Part shown: piece by piece, positions 18,494-30,417 of the stretch
How the letters are laid out: the number at the start of each line of letters is the position of its first letter
Position numbering within the stretch: the first letter of the stretch is position 1
Assembly: GCA_016720685.1 (NCBI GenBank)
Contig: JADKKC010000030.1
Coordinates: 1 to 59,433 of the forward strand
Length of the DNA: 59,433 bases
Source: Zoogloea sp.
GTDB lineage: Bacteria; Pseudomonadota; Gammaproteobacteria; Burkholderiales; Rhodocyclaceae
Direction: 5' to 3'
Position numbers and translations under genes: made by a program
The notes under the pieces: generated by a model
The model's input: only the letters and a program-made list of their open reading frames with translations
Database searches by the model: none
Told to the model about the DNA's origin: nothing

Positions 18494-18511
18494 CTCGGGT
18501 ATAATCCCGAG
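18494..18511 (+). promoter_or_regulatory. Candidate purL promoter: TATAAT inside a palindrome
   Basis: A consensus -10 hexamer TATAAT (18500-18505) lies between perfect arms CTCGGG (18494-18499) and CCCGAG (18506-18511). No good -35 is seen. Because TCTTTTTC follows, the element could also be read as a short terminator, but no plus-strand gene lies upstream to end. Transcription would start near 18512, leaving a leader of about 70 bases. Confidence 0.5.
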
Positions 18512-18582
18512 TCTTTTTCGTGTCCGGCTTTGCGGGTTCAAACCCGTGCCGGGCCGCTTTCAACTTCGCGCTCATCCTTGCC

Positions 18583-21500
18583 ATGTCCGAAATCCTCAAG
18601 CTGCGCGGCGCGCCCGCCTTTTCCAGTTCCCGTCTTGCCCGGCTGACCGACTCGGTCAAGGCCGTCCTGCCCCGCCTCAAGGGGCTGGCCGCCGAGCACT
18701 GGTATTTTGCGGAAGTCAGCGCGCCGCTCACCGCCGAAGAGCTGTCGCGCCTGGTTGATCTCCTCGGTGTTCACCCTGAGGGCGATGCGCCAGCCGGCAG
18801 TCTGCTGATGGTGACGCCGCGACTGGGCACGATTTCGCCCTGGTCCTCGAAGGCCACCGACATCGCCCACCAGTGCGGTTTTGACAAGATCGTCCGGGTC
18901 GAGCGCGGCATTGCGTTTTCCTTCGATCTGCGCGGCGGCCTCGACGCCCGTGACCGCGACGCCGTGCTGCCCGCGATCCACGACCGCATGACCGAGTCGG
19001 TGCTTGAAAATGCCGACGCCGCCCACGCGCTGTTCCACCATTACGTGCCCCAGCCGCTCACCTCGGTCGACATCCTGGCCAGCGGCCGCGCCGCGCTGGT
19101 GGTGGCCAACACCGAGCTGGGCCTGGCCCTCTCGGAGGACGAGATCGATTACCTCGTCGAAAACTTCACGCGCGTGGGCCGCAACCCCACCGACGTGGAA
19201 CTGATGATGTTCGCCCAGGCGAACTCCGAGCACTGCCGCCACAAGATCTTCAACGCCGATTGGGTCATCGACGGCCGCCCCGAAGAGAAAACCCTCTTCG
19301 GCATGATCCGCGAAACCCACAAGGCCCACCCGGAAGGCACCGTCGTTGCCTACTCCGACAACGCCTCGGTGATCGAAGGCGCGAATGTGGACAAGCTCTA
19401 TCCGGACGCCGACGGCGCCTGGCGCTTCCGCGACGAACTGACCCACATTCTCGCCAAGGTTGAAACCCACAATCACCCGACCGCGATTTCGCCCTTTCCG
19501 GGGGCGTCCACCGGCTCCGGCGGCGAGATTCGCGACGAAGGCGCTACCGGCCGCGGCTCGAAGCCCAAGGCGGGCCTGTCCGGCTTCTCGGTGTCCAACC
19601 TCGAGATTCCCGGTGCCGAGCAGCCCTGGGAGCAGCATTACGGCAAGCCCGAGCGCATCGCTTCGGCGCTCGACATCATGATCGAAGGCCCGCTCGGCGC
19701 AGCCGCCTTCAACAACGAATTCGGCCGTCCCAACCTTACCGGCTACTTCCGTACCTTTGAACAAAGCGTGCAGGACGAAGTGCGCGGCTACCACAAGCCG
19801 ATCATGATCGCCGGCGGTCTTGGCAGCATCCAGGCCGAGCAGTCCTTCAAGGTCAGGTTCGGCCCCGGCACCCTGCTGATCCAGTTGGGCGGCCCGGGCA
19901 TGCTGATCGGTCTGGGTGGCGGCGCGGCCTCTTCGATGGCCACCGGCACCAACACGGCCGATCTCGACTTCGCATCCGTCCAGCGCGGCAACCCGGAAAT
20001 CGAGCGCCGCTGCCAGGAAGTCATCGACGCCTGCTGGCAGAAGGGTTCCGACAATCCCATCCTCGCCATTCATGACGGGCGCCGGCGGCCTGTCCAATGC
20101 CTTCCCCGAACTCGCCGATTCCGCCAGCCTGGGGGCGCACTTTGAGTTGCGTGAAGTGCATATCGAAGAGCCGGGCATGAGCCCGCGGGAAATCTGGTCC
20201 AACGAATCGCAGGAGCGTTACGTCATCGCGATTGCGCCTGAAAGCCTCGCTGGCTTCCGCGCCATCTGCGAGCGCGAGCGTTGCCCCTTCGCGGTGGTGG
20301 GCACGGCTTCCGACGATGGCCGCCTGGTGGTTTCCGACAAGCACTTCGGCAACGACGCCGTTGACATGGAAATGCAGGTTCTCCTCGGCAAGCCGCCGAA
20401 GATGACCCGCAACGTATCGACCCGCCAGGTTTTCCTGCCGCCCTTCGACCTTACCGACATCGACCTGGCCGACGCCTGCAAGCGCGTGCTGTCGATGCCG
20501 GCCGTGGCCAGCAAGAACTTCCTGATCACCATCGGCGACCGCTCCGTCGGCGGCATGACCGCCCGCGACCAGATGGTCGGCCCGTGGCAGATTCCGGTGG
20601 CCGACGTGGCCGTCACCACGATGAGCTTTCACGGCTACCTCGGCGAAGCCTTTGCGATGGGCGAGCGCACGCCGGTTGCCACGCTGGATGCCCCGGCTTC
20701 CGGCCGCATGGCGGTGGGCGAGGCGATCACCAACATCGCCGCGGCCGACATCCGTTCGCTCGGTGACGTGAAGCTCTCCGCCAACTGGATGGCTGCCGCT
20801 GGTCACCGGGGTGAAGACGTCAAGCTGTTCCGTACCGTCGAAGCCGTGTCGCAGTTCTGCCAGAAGGCCGGGCTGGCCATTCCGGTGGGCAAGGATTCGC
20901 TCTCGATGCGCACTGCCTGGCAGGACGACGGCGAGGACAAGCAGGTCGTGTCGCCGCTTTCGCTCATCGTGACCGGCTTTGCGAAGGTTGAGGACGTGCG
21001 TCGCACGCTGACCCCGCAGCTCCAGTTCCCGGAAGGCGTGGAAACCGAGCTGCTGCTGATCGATCTCGGCAATAACCAGAACCGCCTCGGCGGCTCGGTG
21101 CTGGCCCAGGCCTACAACTCGGTGGCCGAGCACGCGCCGGACGTGGACGCCGAACAGCTGGCAGCCTTCTTTGGCCTGATCCAGCAATGGCGCCAGGATG
21201 ACCTGATCCTCGCCTACCACGACCGTTCTGACGGCGGCCTCTTCGCCACGCTGTGCGAAATGGCCTTTGCATCCAGGTGCGGCATCTCGGTGATGCTCGA
21301 CACCGTTGCCTACGATCAGTACATGAACGACGTGGATGGTCTCGACAAGCGCCCCGATTCACTCAAGGGCCGCTTCAACGACATGCTTTTCAAGGCGCTG
21401 TTTGCCGAAGAGCTGGGCGCGGTGATCCAGATCCGTCGTGCCGACCGCAGCCGCTTTACCGAAGCCCTGCGTCAAGCCCGCCTCAGCTATCACTTTGTCG

Positions 21501-22510
21501 GCGAGCCGAACGACCGCGACGAGTTGCGTTTCTGGCGCAACGCCAAGCGTGTGTTCTGCGCACCGCGCGCCGAGTTGCTGCAGATCTGGTCGAATACCAG
21601 CTACCAGATCGCCCGCCTGCGTGACGACGCCGAATGCGCCAAGGAGGAATTCGAAGCGCTGGCCGACAACGCCAACCCCGGCCTGTCGGTGGCCCTGAGC
21701 TTCGATGCCGCCGACGATGTCGCTGCGCCCTTCATCGCCAGCGGTGTCCGGCCCAAGCTTGCGATCCTGCGCGAGCAGGGCGTGAACTCCCAGGCCGAAA
21801 TGGCCGCCGCTTTCGAGCGTGCCGGTTTCGCGCCTTTTGATGTGCATATGTCCGATTTGCAGTCTGGTCGGGTGCATCTCTCGGACTTCACGGGCCTGGC
21901 GGCCTGTGGCGGCTTCTCGTATGGCGACGTGCTCGGTGCGGGGCAGGGCTGGGCCAAATCCATCCTGTTCAACCCGATGCTCCGCGAGCAGTTCGAAACC
22001 TTCTTCAAGCGCACCGATACCTTTGCGCTGGGCGTTTGCAACGGCTGCCAGATGATGTCCAACCTGGCCGAGATCATCCCCGGCGCCGATTGCTGGCCGC
22101 GCTTCCAGCGCAACCGCAGCGAGCAGTTCGAGGCCCGCTTCGTGATGGTCGAGGTGCAGGAAAGCCCGTCTATCCTGCTGGCCGGCATGGCGGGAAGCCG
22201 CATGCCTATCGTGGTGTCCCACGGTGAAGGCCGCGCGGTGTTCCAGGGTGTCGACGCCCAGGACAACGCCCAGATTGCGCTGCGCTACGTGGACAACACC
22301 GGTGCGGTGGCAAGGCGCTACCCGTTCAACCCGAACGGTTCGCCCGATGGCATCACCGGCCTGACTACGCCGGACGGCCGCTTCACGATCATGATGCCGC
22401 ACCCGGAGCGCACTGCCCGGACGGTGCAGATGAGCTGGCATCCGGATAATCTCGGCGAGGATTCGCCGTGGCTGCGCATGTTCCGCAATGCGCGGAAATG
22501 GGTGGGATGA
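18583..22510 (+). pseudogene. purL: Phosphoribosylformylglycinamidine synthase, interrupted by one frameshift
   Basis: This is the large single-chain FGAM synthase of purine synthesis, which converts FGAR, ATP and glutamine to FGAM. It spans about 1,309 codons, close to the E. coli length. The N-terminal PurS-like part, two synthetase halves (THNHPTAISPFPGA is visible) and a C-terminal glutaminase domain with GVCNGCQMMSN and PHPERTAR are all present. The frame breaks near 20077. The motif IHDVGAGGLSNA reads IHD then shifts, as if two bases coding the Val were lost. The downstream frame then continues to 22510 with no other lesion. Since the enzyme is essential for purine synthesis, a sequence error is likely. 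The ATG at 18583 lacks a strong Shine-Dalgarno. Confidence 0.93.
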
Positions 22511-22564
22511 GGCATTGGCGGGCGCTGAGCTGAGTGCTGCGCAGCGCCTGCGCTGATCGCTATG

Positions 22565-22590
22565 AACGAGGGGGCTTCGGCCCCCTCGTT
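22565..22590 (+). terminator. Intrinsic terminator of purL
   Basis: An 11-bp stem AACGAGGGGGC/GCCCCCTCGTT is closed by a TTCG tetraloop and followed by T-rich TCATTC. It lies 55 bases after the purL stop. Confidence 0.85.
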
Positions 22591-22709
22591 TCATTCATGG
22601 GGCGGCGGCCGGCAAGCGCTTCGCGGAAGACGATGATTCCGACGCCGGGTGCGCCGGGCCGCTTTGTGCGGGGCAGAGCGGGTGTGATGTCGCAAGGCTG
22701 GCGAGCGTA

Positions 22710-22745
22710 AAAAAGGCACCTCCCGCGTTATGCGGCAGGTGCCTT
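22710..22745 (-). terminator. Intrinsic terminator of the ETF-QO gene
   Basis: Arms AAGGCACCT (22713-22721) and AGGTGCCTT (22737-22745) enclose an inner CCGC/GCGG stem. Read on the minus strand, the hairpin is followed by a run of T. It lies about 55 bases beyond the ETF-QO stop. Confidence 0.85.
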
Positions 22746-22799
22746 CCGGGGTCTCGCTTTCTGGCTGCGCCTCGTGCGCGAGGGCGGGGGATTTTCGGT

Positions 22800-24443
22800 T
22801 TACATGCCCTGGTAGATCGGGCCTTCACCACCCTGGGGCGTTACCCAGTTGATGTTCTGGGTCGGATCCTTGATGTCGCATGTCTTGCAGTGCACGCAGT
22901 TCTGGGCGTTGATCTGGAGGCGCGGGTTGTCGCCTTCGGGGCCGCGCACGATCTCGTAAACACCGGCCGGGCAGTAGCGCTGTTCGGGCGCGTCGTACTT
23001 GGCGAGGTTGATCGAGATGGGCACCGAGGCATCCTTCAGCTGAAGGTGGCAGGGTTCGTCTTCCTCGTGGTTGGTGTTGGAGAGGAATACCGATGACAGC
23101 CGGTCGAAGCTGAGCTTGCCGTCGGGCTTGGGGTAGGTGATCGGGCTGCACTCTGTGGCCGGCTTGAGGGCCGTGTGGTCGGCGTGGTTGTGGAGCGTCC
23201 AGGGTACTTTGCCGCCGAAAAGCGTTTGCTCGGCGCCGAACAGAAAGGAGCCCAGCCACAGGCCCTTTTTCATGTAGGGCTTGAAGTTGCGCGTCTTGTG
23301 GAGTTCGGCGTGCAGCCAGCTGGACTTGAAAGCGGCCGGATAGGCTTCGAGTTCGTCCTGGGCACGGTTGGCGGCCAGGGCGTCATAGGCGGCTTCGGCT
23401 GCCAGCATGCCGGACTTCATGGCGGCGTGGGTGCCCTTGATGCGGGCGGCGTTGAGGAAGCCCGCATCGTCGCCGATCAGGCCGCCACCCGGGAAAACCA
23501 GCTTGGGCTGGCTCTGCAGGCCACCGGCTGTAATCGCCCGGGCGCCGTAGGCGAGGCGCTTGCCGCCGCTGAGGAATTTGCTGATCTCGGGGTGCGTTTT
23601 GTAGCGCTGGAATTCCTCGAAGGGCGACAGGTAGGGGTTGCTGTAATTGAGGCCGACCACGAAGCCGACCGCAACCAGATTGTCTTCGAGGTGGTAGCAG
23701 AAGCCGCCGCCGTAGGTGGCGGTGTCCATCGGCCAGCCGGCGGTGTGGACGACCAGCCCCTTGACGTGCTGGCCGGCCGGGATCTCCCACAGTTCCTTGA
23801 TGCCGAGGCCGTAGGTTTGCGGATCGGCGCCTTCACGCAGATTGAAGCGTGCTTCGAGTTCCTTGCCGAGGTGGCCGCGGCAGCCTTCTGCAAACAGCGT
23901 GTACTTGGCGCGCAGTTCCATGCCCGGTTGAAAGTTGGGCCCTTGGGTGCCGTCCTTCAGGACGCCCATGTCACCGGTGATGACACCGGCTACCGCGCCA
24001 TTTTCGTCGAACAGCAACTGGGCACCCGAGAAGCCCGGATAGACCTCGACACCCATCGCCTCGGCCTGCTCGCCGAGCCATTTGGCCAGGTTGCCGAGGC
24101 GGACGATGTAGTTGCCTTCGTTGTGAAAGGAGTCGGGGAGCAGACCGTTGGGCACCTGGCGCCCCCCGGTTTCGGACAGGAAGATCACGCGATCTTCGGT
24201 GACCTCGGTATTGAGCGGGGCGCCGCGCTCCTTCCAGTCGGGAAGAAGTTCGTTGAGGGCGCGGGGGTCGACCACCGCACCGGAAAGAATGTGGGCGCCG
24301 ATTTCGGCCGCCTTTTCGATCAGGCAGACGGTGAAGTCCTGCCCTTTTTCTGCTGCCAGTTGCTTGAGCCTGATCGCTGCGGCCAGGCCTGCCGGGCCGC
24401 CGCCTACGATCAATGCATCAAATTCCATCGAATCCCGTTCCAT
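22800..24443 (-). CDS. Electron transfer flavoprotein-ubiquinone oxidoreductase
   Basis: The 547-residue protein passes electrons from ETF, reduced by acyl-CoA and related dehydrogenases, to the quinone pool. It has an N-terminal FAD-binding GGGPAGLAAA near residues 14-23, a central substrate and quinone-binding region, and a C-terminal ferredoxin-like part. The 4Fe-4S cysteines are C491, C516, C519 and C522. The length matches the family. The ATG at 24443 is preceded by a near-perfect AGGAGGTGA eight bases upstream, which decides it against longer in-frame starts. It is divergent from an acyl-CoA thioesterase gene, with a strong palindrome between the two. Confidence 0.96.
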   Translation of the reverse strand: MERDSMEFDALIVGGGPAGLAAAIRLKQLAAEKGQDFTVCLIEKAAEIGAHILSGAVVDPRALNELLPDWKERGAPLNTEVTEDRVIFLSETGGRQVPNGLLPDSFHNEGNYIVRLGNLAKWLGEQAEAMGVEVYPGFSGAQLLFDENGAVAGVITGDMGVLKDGTQGPNFQPGMELRAKYTLFAEGCRGHLGKELEARFNLREGADPQTYGLGIKELWEIPAGQHVKGLVVHTAGWPMDTATYGGGFCYHLEDNLVAVGFVVGLNYSNPYLSPFEEFQRYKTHPEISKFLSGGKRLAYGARAITAGGLQSQPKLVFPGGGLIGDDAGFLNAARIKGTHAAMKSGMLAAEAAYDALAANRAQDELEAYPAAFKSSWLHAELHKTRNFKPYMKKGLWLGSFLFGAEQTLFGGKVPWTLHNHADHTALKPATECSPITYPKPDGKLSFDRLSSVFLSNTNHEEDEPCHLQLKDASVPISINLAKYDAPEQRYCPAGVYEIVRGPEGDNPRLQINAQNCVHCKTCDIKDPTQNINWVTPQGGEGPIYQGM

Positions 24444-24548
24444 CGCTGTCACCTCCTGAAATTTTTTGATTTGTTGTGCCGTAACTTGCGAAGCGTAACT
24501 GGGCGTACGACCGAGGCAATCCCGGCCGCACACCAACACCCGCAGGCC

Positions 24549-24568
24549 AACATACGCAGGCGTATGTT
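24549..24568. promoter_or_regulatory. Candidate operator between ETF-QO and thioesterase genes
   Basis: Perfect 9-bp arms AACATACGC (24549-24557) and GCGTATGTT (24560-24568) are separated by two bases. The 20-bp palindrome is the size expected for a TetR-type repressor dimer and lies in the divergent region 24444-24659. The flanking genes suggest control by acyl-CoA or fatty-acid supply, but no regulator gene is adjacent. Confidence 0.6.
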
Positions 24569-24659
24569 ACATTGACCGGCCGCTCGTTGGGCACCCCCCA
24601 AGGCGCCTGGAGAGCAGCTTTTCATCCAAAAAAACAGACAACAGAGGGGAACACCCGTC

Positions 24660-25088
24660 ATGACTCATGCTATGCCCACGCAGGCCCCGACCCGCCGGCT
24701 GATCCTGACCACCAGAATTCCCGTCCGCTGGGGCGACATGGACGCTTACGGGCATGTCAATAACACGGTTTACTTCCGCTATTTCGAGCAGGCCCGCGTC
24801 GAGTGGCTGGAGCAAGCCGGTTCTGCGGTGACGCCGGACAATCCCGTTGCGCCTGTCATCATCAATGCCAGCTGCACCTTTCTGATCCCGGTCAATTATC
24901 CGTCGACAGTGGTGGTGCGCATGTATGCCGGCGAACCCGGCCGCAGCAGTGTGATGACCTGGTATGAGCTGGGTGTTGAGGGCGATGATCGTCTCTATTC
25001 CGAAGGGGCCTCGAAGGTGGTGTGGATGGATCCGGCCACCGGAAAGTCGGTTCCGCTCCCCTGCGCCATCCGTGCCGGGGTAAGCTGA
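24660..25088 (+). CDS. Acyl-CoA thioesterase, hotdog fold (4HBT family)
   Basis: The 142-residue single-domain protein carries the 4-hydroxybenzoyl-CoA thioesterase-type motif RWGDMDAYGHVNN near residues 23-35, with the catalytic Asp in the GDMD segment. Such enzymes hydrolyse acyl-CoA thioesters in the cytoplasm. Substrate chain length cannot be predicted. A possible Shine-Dalgarno (GAGGGGA) lies upstream of the ATG. It is followed after 67 bases by acetoacetate-CoA ligase on the same strand and lies opposite ETF-QO, so it sits in a group for CoA-ester and beta-oxidation metabolism. Confidence 0.9.
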   Translation: MTHAMPTQAPTRRLILTTRIPVRWGDMDAYGHVNNTVYFRYFEQARVEWLEQAGSAVTPDNPVAPVIINASCTFLIPVNYPSTVVVRMYAGEPGRSSVMTWYELGVEGDDRLYSEGASKVVWMDPATGKSVPLPCAIRAGVS

Positions 25089-25155
25089 CATCTGCCGCAT
25101 TCGACCGGACGCAGAGCCGGTATTCCGGATAACAGTTCAGTTGCAGGAGAGCCAG

Positions 25156-27135
<1,980 letters not shown>

Positions 27136-27149
27136 GTGGGGGGCAGCAC

Positions 27150-27698
27150 ATGTTGATGGATCGCAATAAATCCAGCCTGCTGGTCGTGGACGTGCAGGCG
27201 CGCCTGCTGCCGGCCATTGCCGACGGTGAAACGGTACTCGCCAACTGTATCTGGCTGGCCAGGGTGGCACAGCGGCTCGATGTGCCGGTGGTGGTTTCGG
27301 AACAGTACCCGGAAGGCCTGGGGCGCACGGCCGGGCCGCTGCTGGCTGCCGTGAGCGAGGCGCAGGTGGTCACCAAGACGCATTTTTCCTGCGTGTCGGA
27401 CGGCTGCCTCGCGGGTACGCCGGTGGAGGCGCGCAGGCAGGTCGTGGTGGTGGGTACCGAGGCCCATGTCTGTGTGCTGCAAACCGTGCTGGAGCTGTGC
27501 TGGCAAGGCAAGGAGGTCTTCGTCGTCGCTGACGCCGTCGGCTCCAGGAAGCCGGCCGACCGGGAGGCGGCGCTCGAGCGCATGCGTCGCCACGGTGTCG
27601 AGATCGTCACCCGCGAGATGGTGGCTTTCGAATGGCTGCAGCGCAGCGCGACCCCGCTGTTTCGTGAAATCAACCGCGATTTCATCCGCGACAACTAG
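27150..27698 (+). CDS. Isochorismatase-family cysteine hydrolase
   Basis: The 182-residue protein has the family's catalytic triad: D14 (in LVVDVQ), K76 (in VTKTHFSC) and C108 (in GTEAHVCVLQT). These Rossmann-like cytosolic hydrolases act on amides, ureas or related bonds; YcaC-like and nicotinamidase-like members share the fold. No metal-binding nicotinamidase pattern is obvious, so no substrate is assigned. A G-rich ribosome-binding site precedes the ATG at 27150; a second ATG lies two codons on. It follows acetoacetate-CoA ligase after 14 bases and is probably co-transcribed with it. Confidence 0.85.
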   Translation: MLMDRNKSSLLVVDVQARLLPAIADGETVLANCIWLARVAQRLDVPVVVSEQYPEGLGRTAGPLLAAVSEAQVVTKTHFSCVSDGCLAGTPVEARRQVVVVGTEAHVCVLQTVLELCWQGKEVFVVADAVGSRKPADREAALERMRRHGVEIVTREMVAFEWLQRSATPLFREINRDFIRDN

Positions 27699-27781
27699 GT
27701 GCTTTTCTGATAGAGCCAAAGCGCGGGCCTGGATCGGACGGCTCGGGATGCGTGTTTTACGCGGCCCGATGCCTCCTCCCG

Positions 27782-27811
27782 TTGAAGAAAGAGGTGTGGA
27801 TCGGCTATCAT
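27782..27811 (+). promoter_or_regulatory. Candidate pyrG promoter
   Basis: TTGAAG (27782-27787) and TATCAT (27806-27811) are spaced by 18 bases. Transcription would begin about 20 bases before the pyrG start codon, in the gap after the isochorismatase-like gene. Confidence 0.5.
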
Positions 27812-27837
27812 TCCCCTTTCCAGAAGTCCCCCGTGTC

Positions 27838-29472
27838 ATGACCAAATACGTCTTCGTTACCGGTGGTGTCGTGTCCTCTCTGGGCAAAGGCATCGCTGCC
27901 GCCTCTCTCGGGGCGATTCTTGAATCCCGCGGCATCAAGGTCACCCACCTCAAGCTCGACCCCTACATCAACGTCGACCCCGGCACGATGAGCCCCTTTC
28001 AGCACGGGGAAGTCTTCGTGACTGAAGATGGCGCCGAGACCGACCTCGATCTGGGCCATTACGAGCGTTTCACCAGCGCCAAGATGGGTCGTCGCAACAA
28101 CTTCACCACCGGCCAGATCTACGAGGCCGTCATCAAGAAGGAACGTCGCGGCGAATACCTTGGCAAGACCGTCCAGGTCATTCCCCACATCACTGACGAG
28201 ATCAAGACCTACGTCAAGCGTGGTGCCGAAGGCGCCGATGTGGCGATTGTCGAAGTGGGCGGCACCGTTGGCGACATCGAATCACTGCCCTTCCTCGAGG
28301 CGATCCGCCAGATGAGCATTGAAGAAGGTCGCCAAAGCACCTGCTTCATCCATCTCACGCTGCTGCCCTACATCCCGACTGCCGGCGAGCTGAAAACCAA
28401 GCCCACCCAGCACTCGGTCAAGGAACTGCGCGAGATCGGCATCCAGCCCGACATCCTGCTGTGCCGCGCCGACCGCTCCGTGCCGGCCGACGAGCGTCGC
28501 AAGATTGCGCTGTTCTGCAACGTGATGCCGGAAGCCGTGATCGAATGTCTCGATGCGGACTCCATCTACCGGATACCCGGCATGCTGCACGACCAGATGC
28601 TCGATGAAATCGTCTGTCACAAGCTGGGCATCCTTGCCCGCGCGGCCGATCTCACCATCTGGGAGCGCCTGATTGATGCGCTGCAAAACCCGCAACACAA
28701 CCTGAACATCGCCTTCGTCGGCAAGTATGTCGATCTCACCGAGTCCTACAAGTCGCTGATCGAAGCCCTCAACCATGCTGGCATGCACACCCGCAGCAAG
28801 GTCAATATCCACTATCTGGATTCCGAGGACATCGAAAAGAACGGCTGTGGTGCGCTCAAGGCCATGGACGCCATTCTCGTTCCCGGTGGCTTCGGCCGGC
28901 GCGGCACCGAGGGCAAGATCGCGGCGATCCGCTACGCCCGCGAGAACAAGCTTCCCTACCTCGGCATCTGCCTCGGCATGCAGCTGGCGGTGGTCGAGTT
29001 CGCCCGCGATGTGGCAGGCATGACGGGTGCGCACAGTACCGAGTTCGACAAGCACACCGATTACCCGGTGATCGGCCTGATCACCGAATGGCATGATGCC
29101 TCCGGCAAGGTCGAGACGCGCGGCGAGGATTCCGATCTTGGCGGCACCATGCGCCTCGGCGGCCAGGTCTGTCACCTGACCGATGGTTCGCTGGCCCGTG
29201 AAGTGTATGGCAAGCCCGATATCACCGAGCGCCACCGTCACCGCTACGAAGTGAACAACACGCTGCTGGCCAAGCTCGAAGCCCAGGGGCTGCGGGTTGC
29301 CGGTCGTGCGCCGGGCACCGATCTGTGCGAAATGATCGAACTGCCCTCCGACGTTCATCCGTGGTTTGTCGGCTGCCAGTTTCACCCGGAGTTCACCTCC
29401 AACCCGCGTAACGGCCACCCGCTCTTCACCGCCTTCGTCAAGGCTGCACTCGCCCATCAGCAGGGCGGCTGA
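27838..29472 (+). CDS. pyrG: CTP synthase
   Basis: The 544-residue enzyme aminates UTP to CTP using ATP and glutamine. The N-terminal amidoligase domain begins KYVFVTGGVVSSLGKG and contains LDPYINVDPGTM. The class I glutaminase domain has its nucleophile in LGICLGMQLAV and the catalytic His-Glu in FHPEFTS. Full length and all key segments are intact. The ATG at 27838 matches the universal family start. It opens the plus-strand series pyrG-kdsA-eno-ftsB, a common betaproteobacterial order; kdsA follows after 11 bases. Probable promoter at 27782-27811. Confidence 0.97.
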   Translation: MTKYVFVTGGVVSSLGKGIAAASLGAILESRGIKVTHLKLDPYINVDPGTMSPFQHGEVFVTEDGAETDLDLGHYERFTSAKMGRRNNFTTGQIYEAVIKKERRGEYLGKTVQVIPHITDEIKTYVKRGAEGADVAIVEVGGTVGDIESLPFLEAIRQMSIEEGRQSTCFIHLTLLPYIPTAGELKTKPTQHSVKELREIGIQPDILLCRADRSVPADERRKIALFCNVMPEAVIECLDADSIYRIPGMLHDQMLDEIVCHKLGILARAADLTIWERLIDALQNPQHNLNIAFVGKYVDLTESYKSLIEALNHAGMHTRSKVNIHYLDSEDIEKNGCGALKAMDAILVPGGFGRRGTEGKIAAIRYARENKLPYLGICLGMQLAVVEFARDVAGMTGAHSTEFDKHTDYPVIGLITEWHDASGKVETRGEDSDLGGTMRLGGQVCHLTDGSLAREVYGKPDITERHRHRYEVNNTLLAKLEAQGLRVAGRAPGTDLCEMIELPSDVHPWFVGCQFHPEFTSNPRNGHPLFTAFVKAALAHQQGG

Positions 29473-29483
29473 AAGGAATCCCC

Positions 29484-30323
29484 ATGAAACTCTGCGGCTT
29501 CGATGTCGGTCTCGACAAGCCCTTTTTCCTGATTGCGGGGCCCTGTGTCATCGAGTCCCGCGAGATGGCTTTCGAAACCGCGGCGGCGCTCAAGGAAATT
29601 TGCGCCGAACTGGCGATTCCGTTCATCTACAAGTCCAGCTACGACAAGGCAAACCGGAGTTCCGGCACCTCCTACCGCGGCATGGGCATGGAAAAGGGCC
29701 TGGAAATCCTCGCCGAGGTTCGTGAGAAGCTTGGCGTGCCGATCCTTACCGATGTGCATACGACCGAGGAAGTGCCGTACGTGGCTGCGGTGGTCGATGT
29801 GCTGCAGACACCGGCCTTCCTGTGCCGGCAGACGGATTTCATCCATGCTGCCGCTGCGTCCGGCAAACCGGTGAATATCAAGAAGGGCCAGTTTCTTGCC
29901 CCCGGTGACATGAAGAATGTCGTCGACAAGGCCCGTGAGGCCAATGGTGGCGCCGACACCATCATGGTCTGCGAGCGCGGCGCTTCCTTTGGATACAACA
30001 ACCTGGTTTCCGACATGCGCTCGCTGGCAATCATGCGCGAGACCGGCTGCCCGGTTGTTTTCGACGCCACCCACTCGGTGCAGCTGCCTGGCGGGCAGGG
30101 CACGACCTCGGGCGGCCAGCGCGAGTTCGTGCCGGTGTTGGCCCGGGCCGCGCTTGCCGTTGGTATCTCGGGTCTGTTCATGGAAACCCATCCCGATCCC
30201 GCAAAGGCCTTCTCCGACGGTCCCAACGCCTGGCCGCTGGGCAGGTTGAAGGCGCTGCTGGCAACCCTCAAGGGCATTGATGCAGTGGTCAAGGCGCAAG
30301 GTTTCGAAGAGCTGAAGTCCTGA
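29484..30323 (+). CDS. kdsA: 3-deoxy-8-phosphooctulonate synthase (KDO-8-P synthase)
   Basis: The 279-residue TIM-barrel enzyme condenses phosphoenolpyruvate with arabinose-5-phosphate to make KDO-8-phosphate for lipopolysaccharide. Visible signatures include FLIAGPCVIESREM near residues 14-27, YKSSYDKANRSS near 52-63, PAFLCRQTDF, and VVFDATHSVQLPG near 190-202. Its length matches the family. It lies 11 bases after pyrG with AAAGGA before the ATG, and 94 bases before eno. Enolase supplies the phosphoenolpyruvate and CTP synthase the CTP needed to activate KDO, so the operon is metabolically coherent. Confidence 0.97.
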   Translation: MKLCGFDVGLDKPFFLIAGPCVIESREMAFETAAALKEICAELAIPFIYKSSYDKANRSSGTSYRGMGMEKGLEILAEVREKLGVPILTDVHTTEEVPYVAAVVDVLQTPAFLCRQTDFIHAAAASGKPVNIKKGQFLAPGDMKNVVDKAREANGGADTIMVCERGASFGYNNLVSDMRSLAIMRETGCPVVFDATHSVQLPGGQGTTSGGQREFVPVLARAALAVGISGLFMETHPDPAKAFSDGPNAWPLGRLKALLATLKGIDAVVKAQGFEELKS

Positions 30324-30417
30324 CCTTCCCGGCAAGGTGTCAGGCAGTTTCCCGGTTTTGAAGTTGAGGGCGATCCATTGGTCGCCGGTGTTCATTCTGT
30401 AAAGAGAGAGAAAGTTC

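Noticed and set aside
18532..18548. GGTTCAAACCC stretch resembling a tRNA T-arm before purL
   Set aside because: The third base pair of the stem fails and there is no anticodon arm or acceptor partner upstream. It is only a short palindrome.
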